From: Sycon ciliatum
Lineage: Eukaryota; Porifera; Calcarea; Leucosolenida; Sycettidae
Assembly: GCF_964019385.1 (NCBI RefSeq)
Contig: NC_088646.1
Span: forward strand, 42,157,908-42,221,907
DNA: 64,000 nucleotides
Direction of reading: 5' to 3'
The notes below the pieces were generated by a model, which saw only the letters and a list, made by a program, of their open reading frames with translations, did no database searches and was not told where the DNA came from. Of this stretch, positions 58,101-63,214 are shown piece after piece. The translations under genes and the position numbers were made by a program. Numbering within the stretch: position 1 is the first letter of the stretch; every line of letters begins with the position of its first letter.

Positions 58101-58736
58101 GCAGCTCCATGTACATCAGCAGTACTTGTGTCATACGCTTACAATGAATACCCAGCAGCCGCCAGCACAGCCGGGTGAACTGGAAGTGGCACTGAAGAGT
58201 GCCGGTAGCCGCGCAGACTAGCAACCATGGCTCTCACTAGGCTGAAGGACAGTTTAGTCCGGACGAAAGCCATGGTGACGGAAAAACTTATTTGGGGAAT
58301 ATGATCATTTCTTGGTTTGTAATTTTCAGGATTTTTTGACTCTGGTTGTTGCTGCATGTGCTGGGGCTGATGTCCGGAGTATACCGGTATACTCTGTCTC
58401 TTGGTATACATGTGCTGGGGCTGATGTCCGGTGTATACCGGTATACTCTGTCTCTTGGTATACAGGTGCTAGGCTGATGTGCGGTGTATACCGGTATACT
58501 CTGTCTCTTGGTATACAGGTGGCTTGTCATGATTTGACTGGTGGTGAAAGCACACCATTGATGGTACAGTGTGTTGTTTGACTGCGTATTTTGCAATATC
58601 AGGTTCGAAGCAGGGAGAGGAGGGCAAGACAGCTGGATCTACTCACTCTTTGGAACAAAGAACTTTGCGAAAACTCAAGCGCCAACACCGTCAAGATGCT
58701 CGTAAACGGAAAGTTCTGCGGCTAGATGAAAACAAG
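22538..58736 (+). CDS. DHX34: DHX34-like DEAH-box RNA helicase (motif V onward; 5' and 3' ends outside)
   Basis: DHX34 is a DEAH/RHA-family RNA helicase that acts in nonsense-mediated decay with UPF1 (family knowledge). Nine exons join in phase: 22538-22645, 23283-23379, 42812-42959, 45465-45531, 46536-46643, 54363-54449, 55220-55294, 55594-55810 and 58603-58736. The first shows motif V ([11 protein letters not shown]) inside [14 protein letters not shown]...DSGK. The second and third join to give motif VI ([14 protein letters not shown]). The helicase-associated region follows ([32 protein letters not shown]), then [12 protein letters not shown]. Exon 8 carries [20 protein letters not shown] and an acidic Ser tail; exon 9 is basic. 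This order matches DHX34 and not other DEAH helicases. Motifs Q to IV would lie upstream, in the gap. Donors at 55811 (GTCTGT) and 58737 (GTTGGT) are weak, so the last exon end is less certain. The remaining C-terminus was not found before 64000. The 19.4-kb intron 23380-42811 holds a transposon complex. Confidence 0.9.
22993..23153. repeat. G-rich minisatellite in a DHX34 intron
   Basis: About nine short units of GGCATTGACA plus a G run of 5-14 bases, some with GCGC. The plus (sense) strand is extremely G-rich, so the intron RNA could form G-quadruplexes (inference). Confidence 0.9.
23415..23578. repeat. (GT)n microsatellite with AT variants
   Basis: A long GTGTGTAT-type tract directly after the DHX34 exon ending at 23379. 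The apparent poly-Cys/Val and His/Thr ORFs on both strands are repeat artefacts. Confidence 0.95.
23718..23822. repeat. Second (GT)n microsatellite
   Basis: GT-rich tract separated from the first by about 140 bp of unique sequence that includes a C homopolymer at about 23641-23654. Confidence 0.95.
23985..24080. repeat. 19-bp tandem repeat (about 5 copies)
   Basis: CTGCTGACATCAGACATCA units in tandem with minor variants, followed by an inverted piece (CTGTCTGATGATCAG). Confidence 0.8.
24334..24750 (-). pseudogene. Gag-like fragment (BEL/Pao type, DUF1759-like)
   Basis: The minus strand encodes [20 protein letters not shown], then [20 protein letters not shown]-like sequence. The pattern L-P-K-F-S-G-x(n)-W and K-x(2)-L-K-x(2)-L-x-G is that of BEL/Pao retrotransposon Gag. 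No protease, RT or LTR is visible nearby, so this is a remnant. It is cut on its upstream side by the large composite element at 24761. Confidence 0.55.
25228..26745 (+). pseudogene. THAP-domain DDE transposase (DDE_Tnp_4/ISL2EU type), pseudogene
   Basis: The start [13 protein letters not shown] opens a THAP zinc finger: C-x2-4-C at the N-terminus, an internal Trp, VCGDHF supplying Cys and His, and an AVPSVF box at the end. An acidic linker and a short coiled coil ([17 protein letters not shown]) follow. After a frameshift near 25840 the conserved region reads [33 protein letters not shown] and [13 protein letters not shown]. The first catalytic Asp is in [10 protein letters not shown] one-base shift in an eight-T run near 26257 and an in-frame TAG shortly after interrupt the gene. 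It resumes with [20 protein letters not shown], the second Asp in SVMADKGF and the Glu in RIHVERAI. Further TAG and TGA codons occur before the natural end at FNFQPGLVS. It binds DNA and catalyses transposition in intact relatives; this copy cannot. Confidence 0.88.
27593..27832 (+). CDS. Unidentified small ORF inside the TTAA element
   Basis: An 79-residue open frame beginning [20 protein letters not shown] and ending [15 protein letters not shown]. It has plausible coding composition, but I recognise no domain. It may be a C-terminal relic of the element's transposase; that is inference from location only. Confidence 0.3.
   Translation: MAARRCAMEFNATIFAKLWMKHGQVMAVHIPETDEKLKFLCDGKFDSPSDRVKHCLLLWHKLLKNPRWSWNYAHGYYQK
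29333..29645 (+). mobile_element. tRNA-derived SINE
   Basis: The head GCACAGTGGGTTGGTCAAAG carries an A-box-like segment, and GGTTCAAGTCC (about 29390) is a canonical RNA polymerase III B box. A tRNA-unrelated body follows. The copy ends in a T/A-rich tail (ATAATTTTTTTTATTTTACT). It sits inside the TTAA-flanked element. Confidence 0.65.
30355..30477. mobile_element. 123-bp palindromic foldback element
   Basis: TAACCGACGAGGAGACAACA at the left pairs with the exact reverse complement at the right. The arms continue through GTGCACTCATAACC to a centre near 30413, so almost the whole element is one hairpin. TTTAAA borders both sides (30349-30354 and 30478-30483). Read as a TTAA insertion, it occupies 30354-30478 with TTAA on each side. 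It abuts the right end of the 26812-30349 element. Confidence 0.8.
30525..30600. repeat. 26-bp tandem repeat, three copies
   Basis: TTGCCAGGTGTGTCTTTACC plus ACCATA repeated three times. Confidence 0.85.
31057..31986. repeat. 32-bp satellite, about 29 copies
   Basis: The unit is CACTACAGTAGTGTATTGTG followed by CACTCTCTTTCA. Each unit carries the perfect inverted repeat CACTAC-A-GTAGTG. Two polymorphic sites, TGTATTG/TGTGTTG and TGTACAC/TGTGCAC, vary between copies. It lies inside the composite element between the converging genes. Confidence 0.95.
32254..32346. repeat. (CA)n microsatellite
   Basis: CA-rich tract with CACGCACGC and CACAAACACA interruptions. Confidence 0.95.
33842..34060. 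repeat. 9-bp minisatellite inside the SWIM zinc-finger codons
   Basis: About 24 near-perfect copies of ACCAGCCAA. On the minus strand, in the gene frame, each unit encodes Gly-Leu-Ala, the same residues normally found once in the SWIM motif (C-x-C-x-A-G-L-A-G-x-C). The other frames give Phe-Gly-Trp or Leu-Val-Trp and are artefacts. Confidence 0.95.
34718..35405 (+). repeat. 5' LTR (with nested MITE)
   Basis: 688 bp in total. Removing the 409-bp MITE and its 5-bp duplication leaves 274 bp, exactly the length of the 3' LTR. The only substitution against the 3' LTR is TTTGCACTC versus TTTGCGCTC near position 34751. Confidence 0.95.
34956..35364. mobile_element. 409-bp MITE nested in the 5' LTR
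   Basis: The ends TTAGGGGTCAAA and TTTGACCCCTAA are inverted repeats. TTCAA is duplicated at 34951-34955 and 35365-35369; the uninterrupted 3' LTR shows the single TTCAA. Internal inverted words such as GGGTACCCG are present. There is no coding capacity. It must have inserted after the retrotransposon because the 3' LTR lacks it. Confidence 0.9.
35406..35420 (+). promoter_or_regulatory. Candidate primer-binding site
   Basis: TGGCGCAGTGAACTT begins directly after the CA end of the 5' LTR. TGG is the complement of a tRNA CCA end. The first six bases, TGGCGC, match tRNA-Lys-type primer sites, but the rest diverges, so the primer tRNA is unresolved. Confidence 0.5.
35531..39826 (+). CDS. Gag-Pol polyprotein of the Gypsy element, intact 1431-residue ORF
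   Basis: One uninterrupted frame from ATG 35531 encodes all functions for retrotransposition. A capsid-like Gag occupies roughly residues 1-290, with a Pro-rich stretch at 47-60. Two Cys/His clusters follow: CPNCGRTPH...C at about 299-320 and a CCHC knuckle [14 protein letters not shown] at 320-333. The aspartic protease has DTGS at 384-387. RT covers about 560-740, with [12 protein letters not shown] at 633 and the catalytic VVDD at 694-697, where a Tyr or Phe is usual before xDD. RNase H shows ETDAS (D843), E883, TDH (D910) and DALS (D957). Integrase has H1074/H1077 and C1107/C1110, then D1140, D1194 and E1230 (D-D-35-E). A C-terminal SH3-like region contains [13 protein letters not shown]. 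Gag and Pol are fused without a frameshift, and there is no envelope ORF. GC content is higher than in the flanking DNA. Confidence 0.96.
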   Translation: MAESDTPVLSPDIAALTQLMRQQMETAATREQHLTQLVERTLRSISQPPPPQRPPPAPPAREHVPAARPVSVDRPLLLASASLAEFAALVGLRRDYARCQHLDSQDNATRVATVRQCLDEDLRRFLREGTIPLADNHDDDDLIKAVQAYIRGQRNPLLDRIAFYARQQQHGESFDQYLTSLREIHNCCDFSEAALCNFCSSRVCRQCQQGQRTRYDETMRDRLVTGILDTETRHKLLATTDLTLEKVIKLCRAEEAASRTSSSIPGTSSVNAARKTNYQRSKHGSNPRQQQPSATPSKCPNCGRTPHASKSQCPAHGKKCSGCKTIGHFQAVCRKSRKPADQSSQRTLGRLQLCRAQCDASPTVPVDTQLCTEPDATSLEWIPDTGSDIDAIGVDQLAHLGGFVENLATDHDNVHAANGERLVSAGKISATLTIGSLKHDSTIHVYCGLREPLLSRQSLYALGLLPAGWPKQVARVSTSSTPPPTAPVVTTGLVNTPDPSKVAQIRADLLREFADVFDDTTLKPMCGKPMDIILEDDAKPHRVYTARPIAHAYREQVKTQLDNMVEEGIIETKSEPCDWCHPIVVVDKKNSSEKRLTVDLQSLNRQVKRPTHPMQNARDALSGIGTARWFTKFDARHGYWQVPLSESAKSLTTFITPWGRYRFCRNPQGLVSAGDEYNRRTDAAFDRLTHLIKVVDDGLVHDESFSDHVAHVRAVLTRAREHGITLSQKKFVFAAAEVEFCGFHVSSNGYTVPADKTSALQHFNLPTNRTDLRSFLGLVNQCGEFTPRISELAAPLRPLLKTTNEFVWDDVHTAAFNATKSELISPPTLSYYRAGDDLRLETDASALNGLGFVLWQRQDNQWRMLQCGSRFLTDAETRYAVIELELLAVVWAVHKCSLFLSGSRFDLFTDHRSLVPILNKYTLDQIENPRLLRLALKLRSFQLVAHWRKGKENAFADALSRNPVDKPTSEEEFGESSTLSAPAIRACLRQDEDGRIADLRHCELLDAARADDDYQALLQAVREGFPDDQRAVHSAVKPYFTIREHLSVDVDLVLKGQHVVVPRTLRPRVLQDLHASHQGLNRTQRRARQVVYWPHLSNDIAQVVRSCEQCRLHAPSQCKEPMRVTADRRPTLPFQSTSADLFSCQGWEYLVYVDRHTGWPCIAKIGRTASSADVIRVFRGWFADVGVPSILTTDGGPQFSSRRFAEFCTRWQVQHSTSSPHYPQSNGHAEAAVKAMKSLVLKTTSDGNLDVDEFRRALLEWRNTPRENGQSPAQALFGRPLSSFVTAHHLSFAPDWQAKATDVDKRSAAQSATQEQHYDESARSLSPLRIGMRVEIQDPRTKLWRTTGVVVAIGRNWDYMVKLPSGRVYWRNRRLLKPAPAVAPPAPPADTSPAEPAAPQQPCVQQPRRSQRSRQAPERLNISSTASKSYA
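39974..39984 (+). promoter_or_regulatory. Polypurine tract
   Basis: CAGAAGGGGCG lies immediately upstream of the 3' LTR, the expected place for the plus-strand primer. Confidence 0.7.
39985..40258 (+). repeat. 3' LTR
   Basis: 274 bp, TG...CA ends, uninterrupted; it provides the empty-site sequence for the MITE in the 5' LTR. Confidence 0.96.
41455..41524. repeat. Short GATGGATG-type tandem repeat
   Basis: TGTTATTGATGGATGA units of about 16-17 bp, four copies. Confidence 0.7.
41607..41735. mobile_element. End of a Tc1-like element (relative of 57263-57938)
   Basis: CAGTTGCACTCCTTGAAATC followed by CGACCCAGAGTGCATA and CGGCCCTTGACACCCT parallels the left end of the Tc1-like copy at 57263 over roughly 90 bp. 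No matching right end was identified. A MITE is inserted at its right side. Confidence 0.55.
41738..42475. mobile_element. 738-bp MITE with TAA target duplication (PIF/Harbinger-like)
   Basis: The ends AGCCTAGTTCACATTCGACG and CGTCGAATGTGAACTAGGCT are perfect 20-bp inverted repeats. TAA is duplicated at 41735-41737 and 42476-42478; a TWA trinucleotide target is typical of PIF/Harbinger. The interior is rich in short CCCGTCG repeats on the right side and has no transposase. Confidence 0.85.
43278..43629. mobile_element. MITE with 9-bp target duplication (MULE-like), copy 2
   Basis: The ends AAGAGTACATAAC and GTTATGCACTCTT are inverted repeats. GATGACACC is duplicated at 43269-43277 and 43630-43638. 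Next to each terminal motif is a homopolymer (C at about 43290-43313, G at about 43600-43617), then AGAGTGTGCAACTCC or its complement. Copy 1 at 7037-7337 has the same ends without the homopolymers. Confidence 0.8.
44291..45285. repeat. 11-bp satellite, about 85-90 copies
   Basis: GCTACGGCTGT repeats with hardly any variation. The first nine and the last few units carry GCTATGGCTGT instead. Because 11 is not a multiple of three, all three plus frames stay open and repeat [11 protein letters not shown]; these are not genes. It lies in a DHX34 intron, 180 bp before the exon at 45465. Confidence 0.95.
45532..46535. other. DHX34 intron with short G/A-rich repeats and a (CTC)n-poly-C tract
   Basis: The region 45800-45940 has three or four copies of AAGAGGTGCATGCAGTAAG-type units. 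(CTC)n followed by a C run lies at about 46072-46100. No coding exon is visible between the DHX34 exons ending at 45531 and starting at 46536. Confidence 0.6.
46736..46815. repeat. ~31-bp repeat, three copies
   Basis: TGCACAGTTCGCACTATCAC plus TCTACACTGCA in tandem, the third copy partial. Confidence 0.75.
48730..49050. repeat. Imperfect tandem duplication (~165 bp, two copies)
   Basis: Both copies contain CAGGACGCAGAT, then GATGTACGTCGATCCATC and CTTCCTCGCGTACTCGCTGG with ATTCATGCAGAGCGCCTGA. They differ by small indels. Confidence 0.75.
49203..50729 (+). pseudogene. pogo/Tigger-family transposase pseudogene
   Basis: The frame starting [20 protein letters not shown] has an N-terminal psq/CENPB-type helix-turn-helix ([20 protein letters not shown]), then a second CENPB-type DNA-binding domain ([35 protein letters not shown]). 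The DDE_1 catalytic region follows. The first Asp is in [10 protein letters not shown]. After a frameshift near 49975 and another near 50030 the second Asp is in [10 protein letters not shown] and the third in [13 protein letters not shown] (DDD, as in pogo). A TAG at about 50437 interrupts an acidic C-terminal tail that continues to 50729. Intact relatives cut and paste at TA sites. Two frameshifts and one nonsense codon make this copy inactive. Confidence 0.9.
51918..52646 (+). CDS. Uncharacterised Ser-rich protein with a C-terminal PHD-type zinc finger
   Basis: A 242-residue open frame starts at [13 protein letters not shown]. It contains two short motifs resembling PCNA-interacting peptides: QSSIHAFL at about residue 33 and [10 protein letters not shown] at about 77. 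A Ser/Thr/acidic low-complexity middle follows. Residues ~200-240 form [20 protein letters not shown], then RYHHCC and FCNACF, a Cys/His spacing close to a PHD finger (C4HC3). PHD fingers usually bind histone tails (family knowledge); no function can be assigned here. It is intronic to DHX34, 3' of the pogo pseudogene, and could be a transposon accessory gene or a retrocopy. Confidence 0.5.
   Translation: MSLDPGVVDDAIFTGTSDIDDLLLKRVMTATHQSSIHAFLSPSSGTTNIRRSLQPPTTTEVKTKAGKHQTQAVKPAATIKTFFAAVRPREKEVVCTDVSEGERNSLSCWSDSNVSSSDIEVVTCSSEENDDDIITQRPRSACRGVVSILTSSSSSETVFTPTVSATTPDHPATSSSSSESDCTPPFAVASCTSEATSVMCEICNGADIRKCRTCTKCALRYHHCCQVDDEDEKFCNACFAAV
52758..53600. repeat. (CTCACT)n / (CTCTCACTCA)n low-complexity tract
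   Basis: More than 800 bp of CTCTCACTCACTCT variation with occasional CACTAGATCACT breaks. No gene. Confidence 0.95.
54163..54350. repeat. (GT)n-rich tract before a DHX34 exon
   Basis: GTGTGTCTGTGTCTGTG-type repeats end 13 bases before the DHX34 exon at 54363, so they include the likely polypyrimidine/branch region. Confidence 0.9.
54960..55190. repeat. 38-bp tandem repeat, about 6 copies
   Basis: CCCATGACATTCAACTCAAC then AGCTGTATCCTTACTATG repeats just upstream of the DHX34 exon at 55220. Confidence 0.9.
55828..56752. repeat. 48-bp satellite, about 19 copies
   Basis: GTGTGAATATGTATAGAATA then AACACCGATGTAGCAGTGTG and GATACATG. The copies are almost identical, with only AGAACAAAC and CACTGATG variants. 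The 48-bp period is a multiple of three, so long ORFs run on both strands (for example 55682-56797 minus); these are not genes. It starts 18 bp after the DHX34 donor at 55811. Confidence 0.95.
56801..57212. mobile_element. 412-bp MITE, CCGTACTCACTCGATTAGAAG ends
   Basis: The left end CCGTACTCACTCGATTAGAA and right end TTCTAATCAAGTGAGTACGG are inverted with one mismatch. TA flanks both sides (56799-56800 and 57213-57214). The interior has several GGGGCTTCTATTCGAGAG-type subrepeats. Confidence 0.8.
57263..57938 (-). mobile_element. Internally deleted Tc1/mariner-like element
   Basis: The ends CAGTTGCGCTCGGTGAAATC and GATTTCACCGAGCGCAACTG are perfect 20-bp inverted repeats continuing with one mismatch. 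TA lies on both sides (57261-57262 and 57939-57940). On the minus strand, 57540-57650 encodes [19 protein letters not shown] followed by a stop, the classic C-terminus of Tc1-type transposases. The catalytic domain is deleted. Confidence 0.85.
58360..58525. repeat. 54-bp tandem repeat, three copies
   Basis: CTGGGGCTGATGTCCGGTGT, then ATACCGGTATAC and TCTGTCTCTTGG. Each unit carries the perfect 14-base palindrome GTATACCGGTATAC (GAGTATACC in the first copy). Confidence 0.85.
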
Positions 58737-58912
58737 GTTGGTAGCAAATATATATCAAGAATTAGGAATTAAAATATAGTTACAGATGTAGACACTTGCT
58801 GCAGCCAGCATCAAACACATCCTTAGCCCATTATGTTCAGTGCTGTCTGATGATCGTTTACAAGTAAAAACTCCTTTTTCCAACACTACCAACAAGCCTT
58901 CGAACAGTAGTA

Positions 58913-59736
58913 CCGTAAAGTCCGCTGCAAACGCCCACCCCAGCGAGTCCATACTATTTTCGTCTTTTTCAGGTCAATATAGTTGTAGAAAACTGGCATG
59001 AAGGTCGAATGCGTACGAAAACGGCTGTAATGCCTACAAACTGCCTATGTCTTAGCAGGAGGCTCTGCAAAAGCGATTGTCATCATCTTGCTGCAAGAAA
59101 AACTTCTGTCGAGATTTCCTTTCACTCGATAAGCGAGTCGTCTTTGTGGTAGGTCGCTCTCCATGTAGTAATGCTGTAGAATTCATCTGGTTTTCACGAA
59201 ACTTAATTTCTGCAGTGCCACAATGTGGCATTTGCAGAACGGAACAATGATTGTTCTGACGAAGCGTCATTCAACGACTTGACCGCTCGCAGTATTGCAG
59301 TTGCAAGTCAAACAGGGTATGTCACAGTAGCTAGTACAAGCTACACCTACAAAGTCGCTACTAACTTATTGAAAACTCTGAAGTGCTCGAGAAAAACCCT
59401 TGCCTTTGAGCATTGCGTGATTTGGAAATGATCAGAAGTGTACTTGGTTCCTGCAATACTCTGTTCTTCGCTACCTTGTCATTCGGAAGAAACTCCCATT
59501 TGGATTTGCGAAATAAAGCAACCATCATAATGAAATCACTACGAGCTAGCTCGTAGCTAGTGCCCAAAGAGATTTTGAAACCAGGAAAGTGGACATAGTT
59601 TACCGTAGCAAAGCGCTCTTCCCGCTACGGTATGAGACGTACTTTCGTACAGTAGAGGTGACAGTGCATGGGGTCAGTGTGTACAGGCCAGCAGATCTTG
59701 CAAAAATGGGGTGGGCATTTGCACCGCGCTTTACGG
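58913..59736. mobile_element. 824-bp non-autonomous element, CCGTAAAG ends
   Basis: The left end CCGTAAAGTCCGCTGCAAAC plus GCCCACCCC pairs with GGGGTGGGCATTTGCACCGC plus GCTTTACGG at the right. TA flanks both sides (58911-58912 and 59737-59738). A segment near 59460-59520 (minus strand TCGCAAATCCAAATGGGAGT) is also found near 47309, indicating a dispersed repeat. Confidence 0.7.
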
Positions 59737-59738
59737 TA

Positions 59739-60185
59739 TTAGGCACTTCAGGCGATTTTTTCAAAAGCAGAAATGTAGAAATGTTCGTATTTCTTTCTTG
59801 TATTCGATTCAAATAGGTATAGGAAGACTCCACAGAAAATTTGAAGCAAAAGGAACAACCTGGCACAGAGATAGCCACCCAAAGTTGGAGAAATATTATT
59901 ACGGCAATTATTTCAGTATTTCGATAGCACCAGCATGTAGCATGTCAGCACTTGTATCAGTGTCCATAGTTACAAAACACCAAACATGTGAATCAGGTGA
60001 AAATAATCAAATGAATGCAGAAACAAACATGGTTAGGCACTCTTCATTAGTCTGGCAACTCAGCCGACGACAACGGGTGTCGGCACCATGGCAACTCCAT
60101 AGCAACAGCATAGCAACCATACAGAACAGGCTGCAACTAGGCGCAAGATGACACTTTGAGGTAAAATGAAGGTGACTACAGTAAA
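59739..60185. other. No gene recognised
   Basis: Unique-looking sequence between the MITE and the minus-strand pseudogene; no exon of DHX34 could be identified. Confidence 0.4.
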
Positions 60186-63100
60186 TTAGGTGCCAGAACA
60201 CATTGTTGCTATGGCAACAGCATACAGCACACAGCAATTAGTTCGTTCACCCTGTCCGGACTCAGCAACGGCTGGCTGAGTACACGGTGATAGCAGCGAG
60301 ATTAAGTTCGTGGTGAGTTGTTCCACAGACAGCTGCTTCCCATCACTAGATAAAGCGAAAGATGATGAAGGTGCTTTTTGTTGCGGAACAAACTTGCGAA
60401 AAAACAGCTGAGAACGAAGAGCAGCTCGCTGATCAGGAACCCTGATGATCTTCGACATCTCCTCGGACACCTTGTCTTTGAAGGTCCACAGTCCACCCAA
60501 CGCCGTCACCTCTGCGGTAAGTGTCTCCTTCTCTTGCTGTTGCTGGTTCTTCCGAGCAATCTTTGCTTGTTTTTGCTTCAGGAGCTTCATGCGAGAATCC
60601 TGGATGGCTTACGGCGAGCCTTGAAAGCCTGCCGAAACTCAGGCGCAGCACGCATCGCAGAGCTTAGCAGCGCCTCCTTCTCTTTATCAGATTTGTGCCT
60701 CAGCCACTGAGAGGTCTGATTGTTGGAAAACATCAGCAAGCCCTCTAGTGCAACCGTCTGGATATTGGGCTTCTCGCGAAGGTAGCGATCTAGCTTCCCA
60801 AAATCACTCTCACAAATTGCATTCGTCTTCCTCACAGATGCCGTCTCAGTGGTACTCTGCAAGCCGGATGGCTGGTGAAATGTACCACCAGGAAGGTGAT
60901 CGCACAGCAGCCGGGTGGAATACAATGCAAAGCCAGCAAACAGTACTTGTAGGATCTCGCACGTCAAGGCATCATTCTCCTGTGGCTCAATCATCTTGTT
61001 CAGAACAACATCGGTGAGTGAGATCTATTGCGGCACTAGTAAAGGGTCGAGCACTTCCTTCTAAAACATCTGTCCAGTCTTGTGCCCACTCTTCCATTTT
61101 CTTGACGAGTTCAGTGTACAAGTAGATCAGACTAATAATTATCATATAATTATGGTCTTGTCCTTGTCCTCCATGACAGCCCACAGTGGTGCAACTAAAA
61201 GCTTGCAAATGAGCCCAAGAGCCTGGCACCCAGCAACCAGCTCAGGAACACACAGGTCAGCTTTCACAGCCTTCAATAGCCGGTTCGTCTCACCATGGAC
61301 ATCCTGTAGGTAGGACACCATCATCTCATGCAGATATGCAATACCAGCTCTATTGAAGAAAATCACATAATTTCTGTTGCCACGGTATTCACACAGCGGA
61401 GACTTGATGTTTAAAATCTGCCATAGAACCAGCTGACTCATCGCCATGTTCTTCAAAAGCTTTAGTGGCTGAATAAATGAGGCGGTCGATGCAGCTATGA
61501 CTGGGCTCAAACGCTCCAGGGAGGTTGCTGGCACCAATCTTAGCACCTTCAAAATGAGCTTCTTCCCATTTTTTCAGGATTGCATCTGATTGGTCAGCCA
61601 GGCCAGCGATATAATGGAGATCACAGAAAAATAATTGAATGCTGACACTTGCTTCTGCTGATCTTCCGAGAGGTCAGCCCAGTCACTTTGCACATTGGGG
61701 AGTATCTCTGCTCGATATTCCTGCAAAAGATCATTTTAAAAGTTTTTCTGGACAATACATCGGTCGCTCATAGTATTCTTAACATTTGCGAGGATGCGAT
61801 CACCTGCACTGGTGCCACCTTCAGTAGTATCGGCCATCTTGGACACATCAGCCAGAACAGCCTTGAGCATTTCGAGAGTGTAGACTGCAGTGCCTCGCTC
61901 CATGTCCACCATCCCAAAGCTGTACACACGCTGCAGTGCCTTGCTCCATGTCCACCATCCCAAGACTGTACACACGCTGCTGGCTTGTACACATCTGGTA
62001 AGCGCCGTACTTGCTGGCGTGCTTACTGGTACCGTCGCTGTGGAGTGTCGTAAACTGCTCCTCTTCTAATTCCTCTGCTATCTGGAGGCTAGCCAGACCT
62101 TTTAACTCCACAAGCATCTGGGAAAGAAGGCTCTGAGACGGCAGTCTTTCCGCAGACATGCCAACACAGTACACTGTTGATAACCTTTTTATATTAAAGA
62201 TGCCAACATTGCTCGACAGCAGTTCGAGGCAGCACTGACGCACTGCGGGCAAGTACTTTCCGTCAGCCATAGTCTCAAACTGGATGGTACCGCTCCTATC
62301 GATGGCGTCTGCTTGAAGAGAGGTAAGTTCTTCCCGGAGGGCATCATTTTTCTTTGCGTGAAGCTGTCAAGCGAGACGACAGTTCATCAACTTCATCTTG
62401 AAGATCACTGACGGATACATCAGATTTGCTTTTCCGCTGAAACTGTTTCTGCCGAAGCCGGTTTTGCAGAGTCTGTCAACTTTCCTTTGATGCTGCTGTG
62501 ACACTTTCAAGCTCTTCCTCCAAGTCTTGTGACTGTCTCTCTCTTCGAACTATCTTCTTACGAGCATTGCGAAGCTGACCTCGGTAATCTTTTAGCTGCG
62601 CTTCCAAATCATCCACTTTTGAGCTCAGGTCCGAAACATCCTGTGCAAGCTCGACGTTTTCCAGGAAAACAGGGTCACTGCTGCGGACATCTGACTCTGA
62701 GCTGGATCTTGCAGATGCTCTGGAGCTGGAAATGCCACCGGTAGGACTTGTTGCACTGGCGACGGTGGTGGGGACACCATGCAGCGAGCACTGAGCAGAC
62801 AGAAATGCTGCCACGACCCTGGTGAACGTTTCTCAGATTTTTGAATTTTGTTTTATTGTCCTTAACTCGATGAAGGCGGCTACTCAAGATCTTCACAGAC
62901 AAACGTGGTCTATCTAATTCTTGCGGAAAGAAATGAAAAACTGTCATATGCAAAACATCCTCACTGAATTTTTGAGCCTGTTGAAATTTCACCAACTCCA
63001 GCATGAGTCCATTTGTGCAATAGTTTAAATCGCGAACATCGTCGGCAGTACTTTTCTTCGCTGCTGGAAGCCACCTGCTGCTGATGATTCGTTCTAAAGA

Positions 63101-63214
63101 GGCAGTTTTAGTATCAGCTTTCTTTGTCCAGTCGCCAAGGTATATGCTGTCCTCCTTCGGCTTGTCACTGCCAGGAGAGGATGCCTGCTCTGCTGTCCTC
63201 CTTCGGCTTGTCAC
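60186..63214 (-). pseudogene. Decayed member of an uncharacterised invertebrate multigene family
   Basis: Minus-strand pieces follow one order. N-terminal EDSIYLGDWTKKADTKTASL (about 63150) and RDLNYCTNGLMLELVKFQQ come first. A coiled coil (about 62700-62480) follows. Next are PAVRQCCLELLSSNVGIFNI and FTTLHSDGTSKHASKYGAYQ (about 62030). VKNTMSDRCIVQKNF lies at about 61750, RGNRNYVIFFNRAGIAYLHE at about 61360 and DVHGETNRLLKAVKADLCVP near 61270. Further on are LLCDHLPGGTFHQPSG (about 60890), SVRKTNAICESDFGKLDRYL (about 60800), LLMFSNNQTSQWL (about 60710) and a basic Gln-rich end with LTTNLISLL. I recall this architecture from large families in cnidarian and other invertebrate genomes, without a named domain. 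Function is unknown. At least four frameshifts are present. One comes from a tandem duplication of about 50 bp at 61880-61980. Confidence 0.6.

Noticed and set aside
58972-59150. Possible next DHX34 exon after an AG at 58971
   Set aside because: The translation has no similarity to the DHX34 C-terminus and lies inside a TA-flanked transposon.
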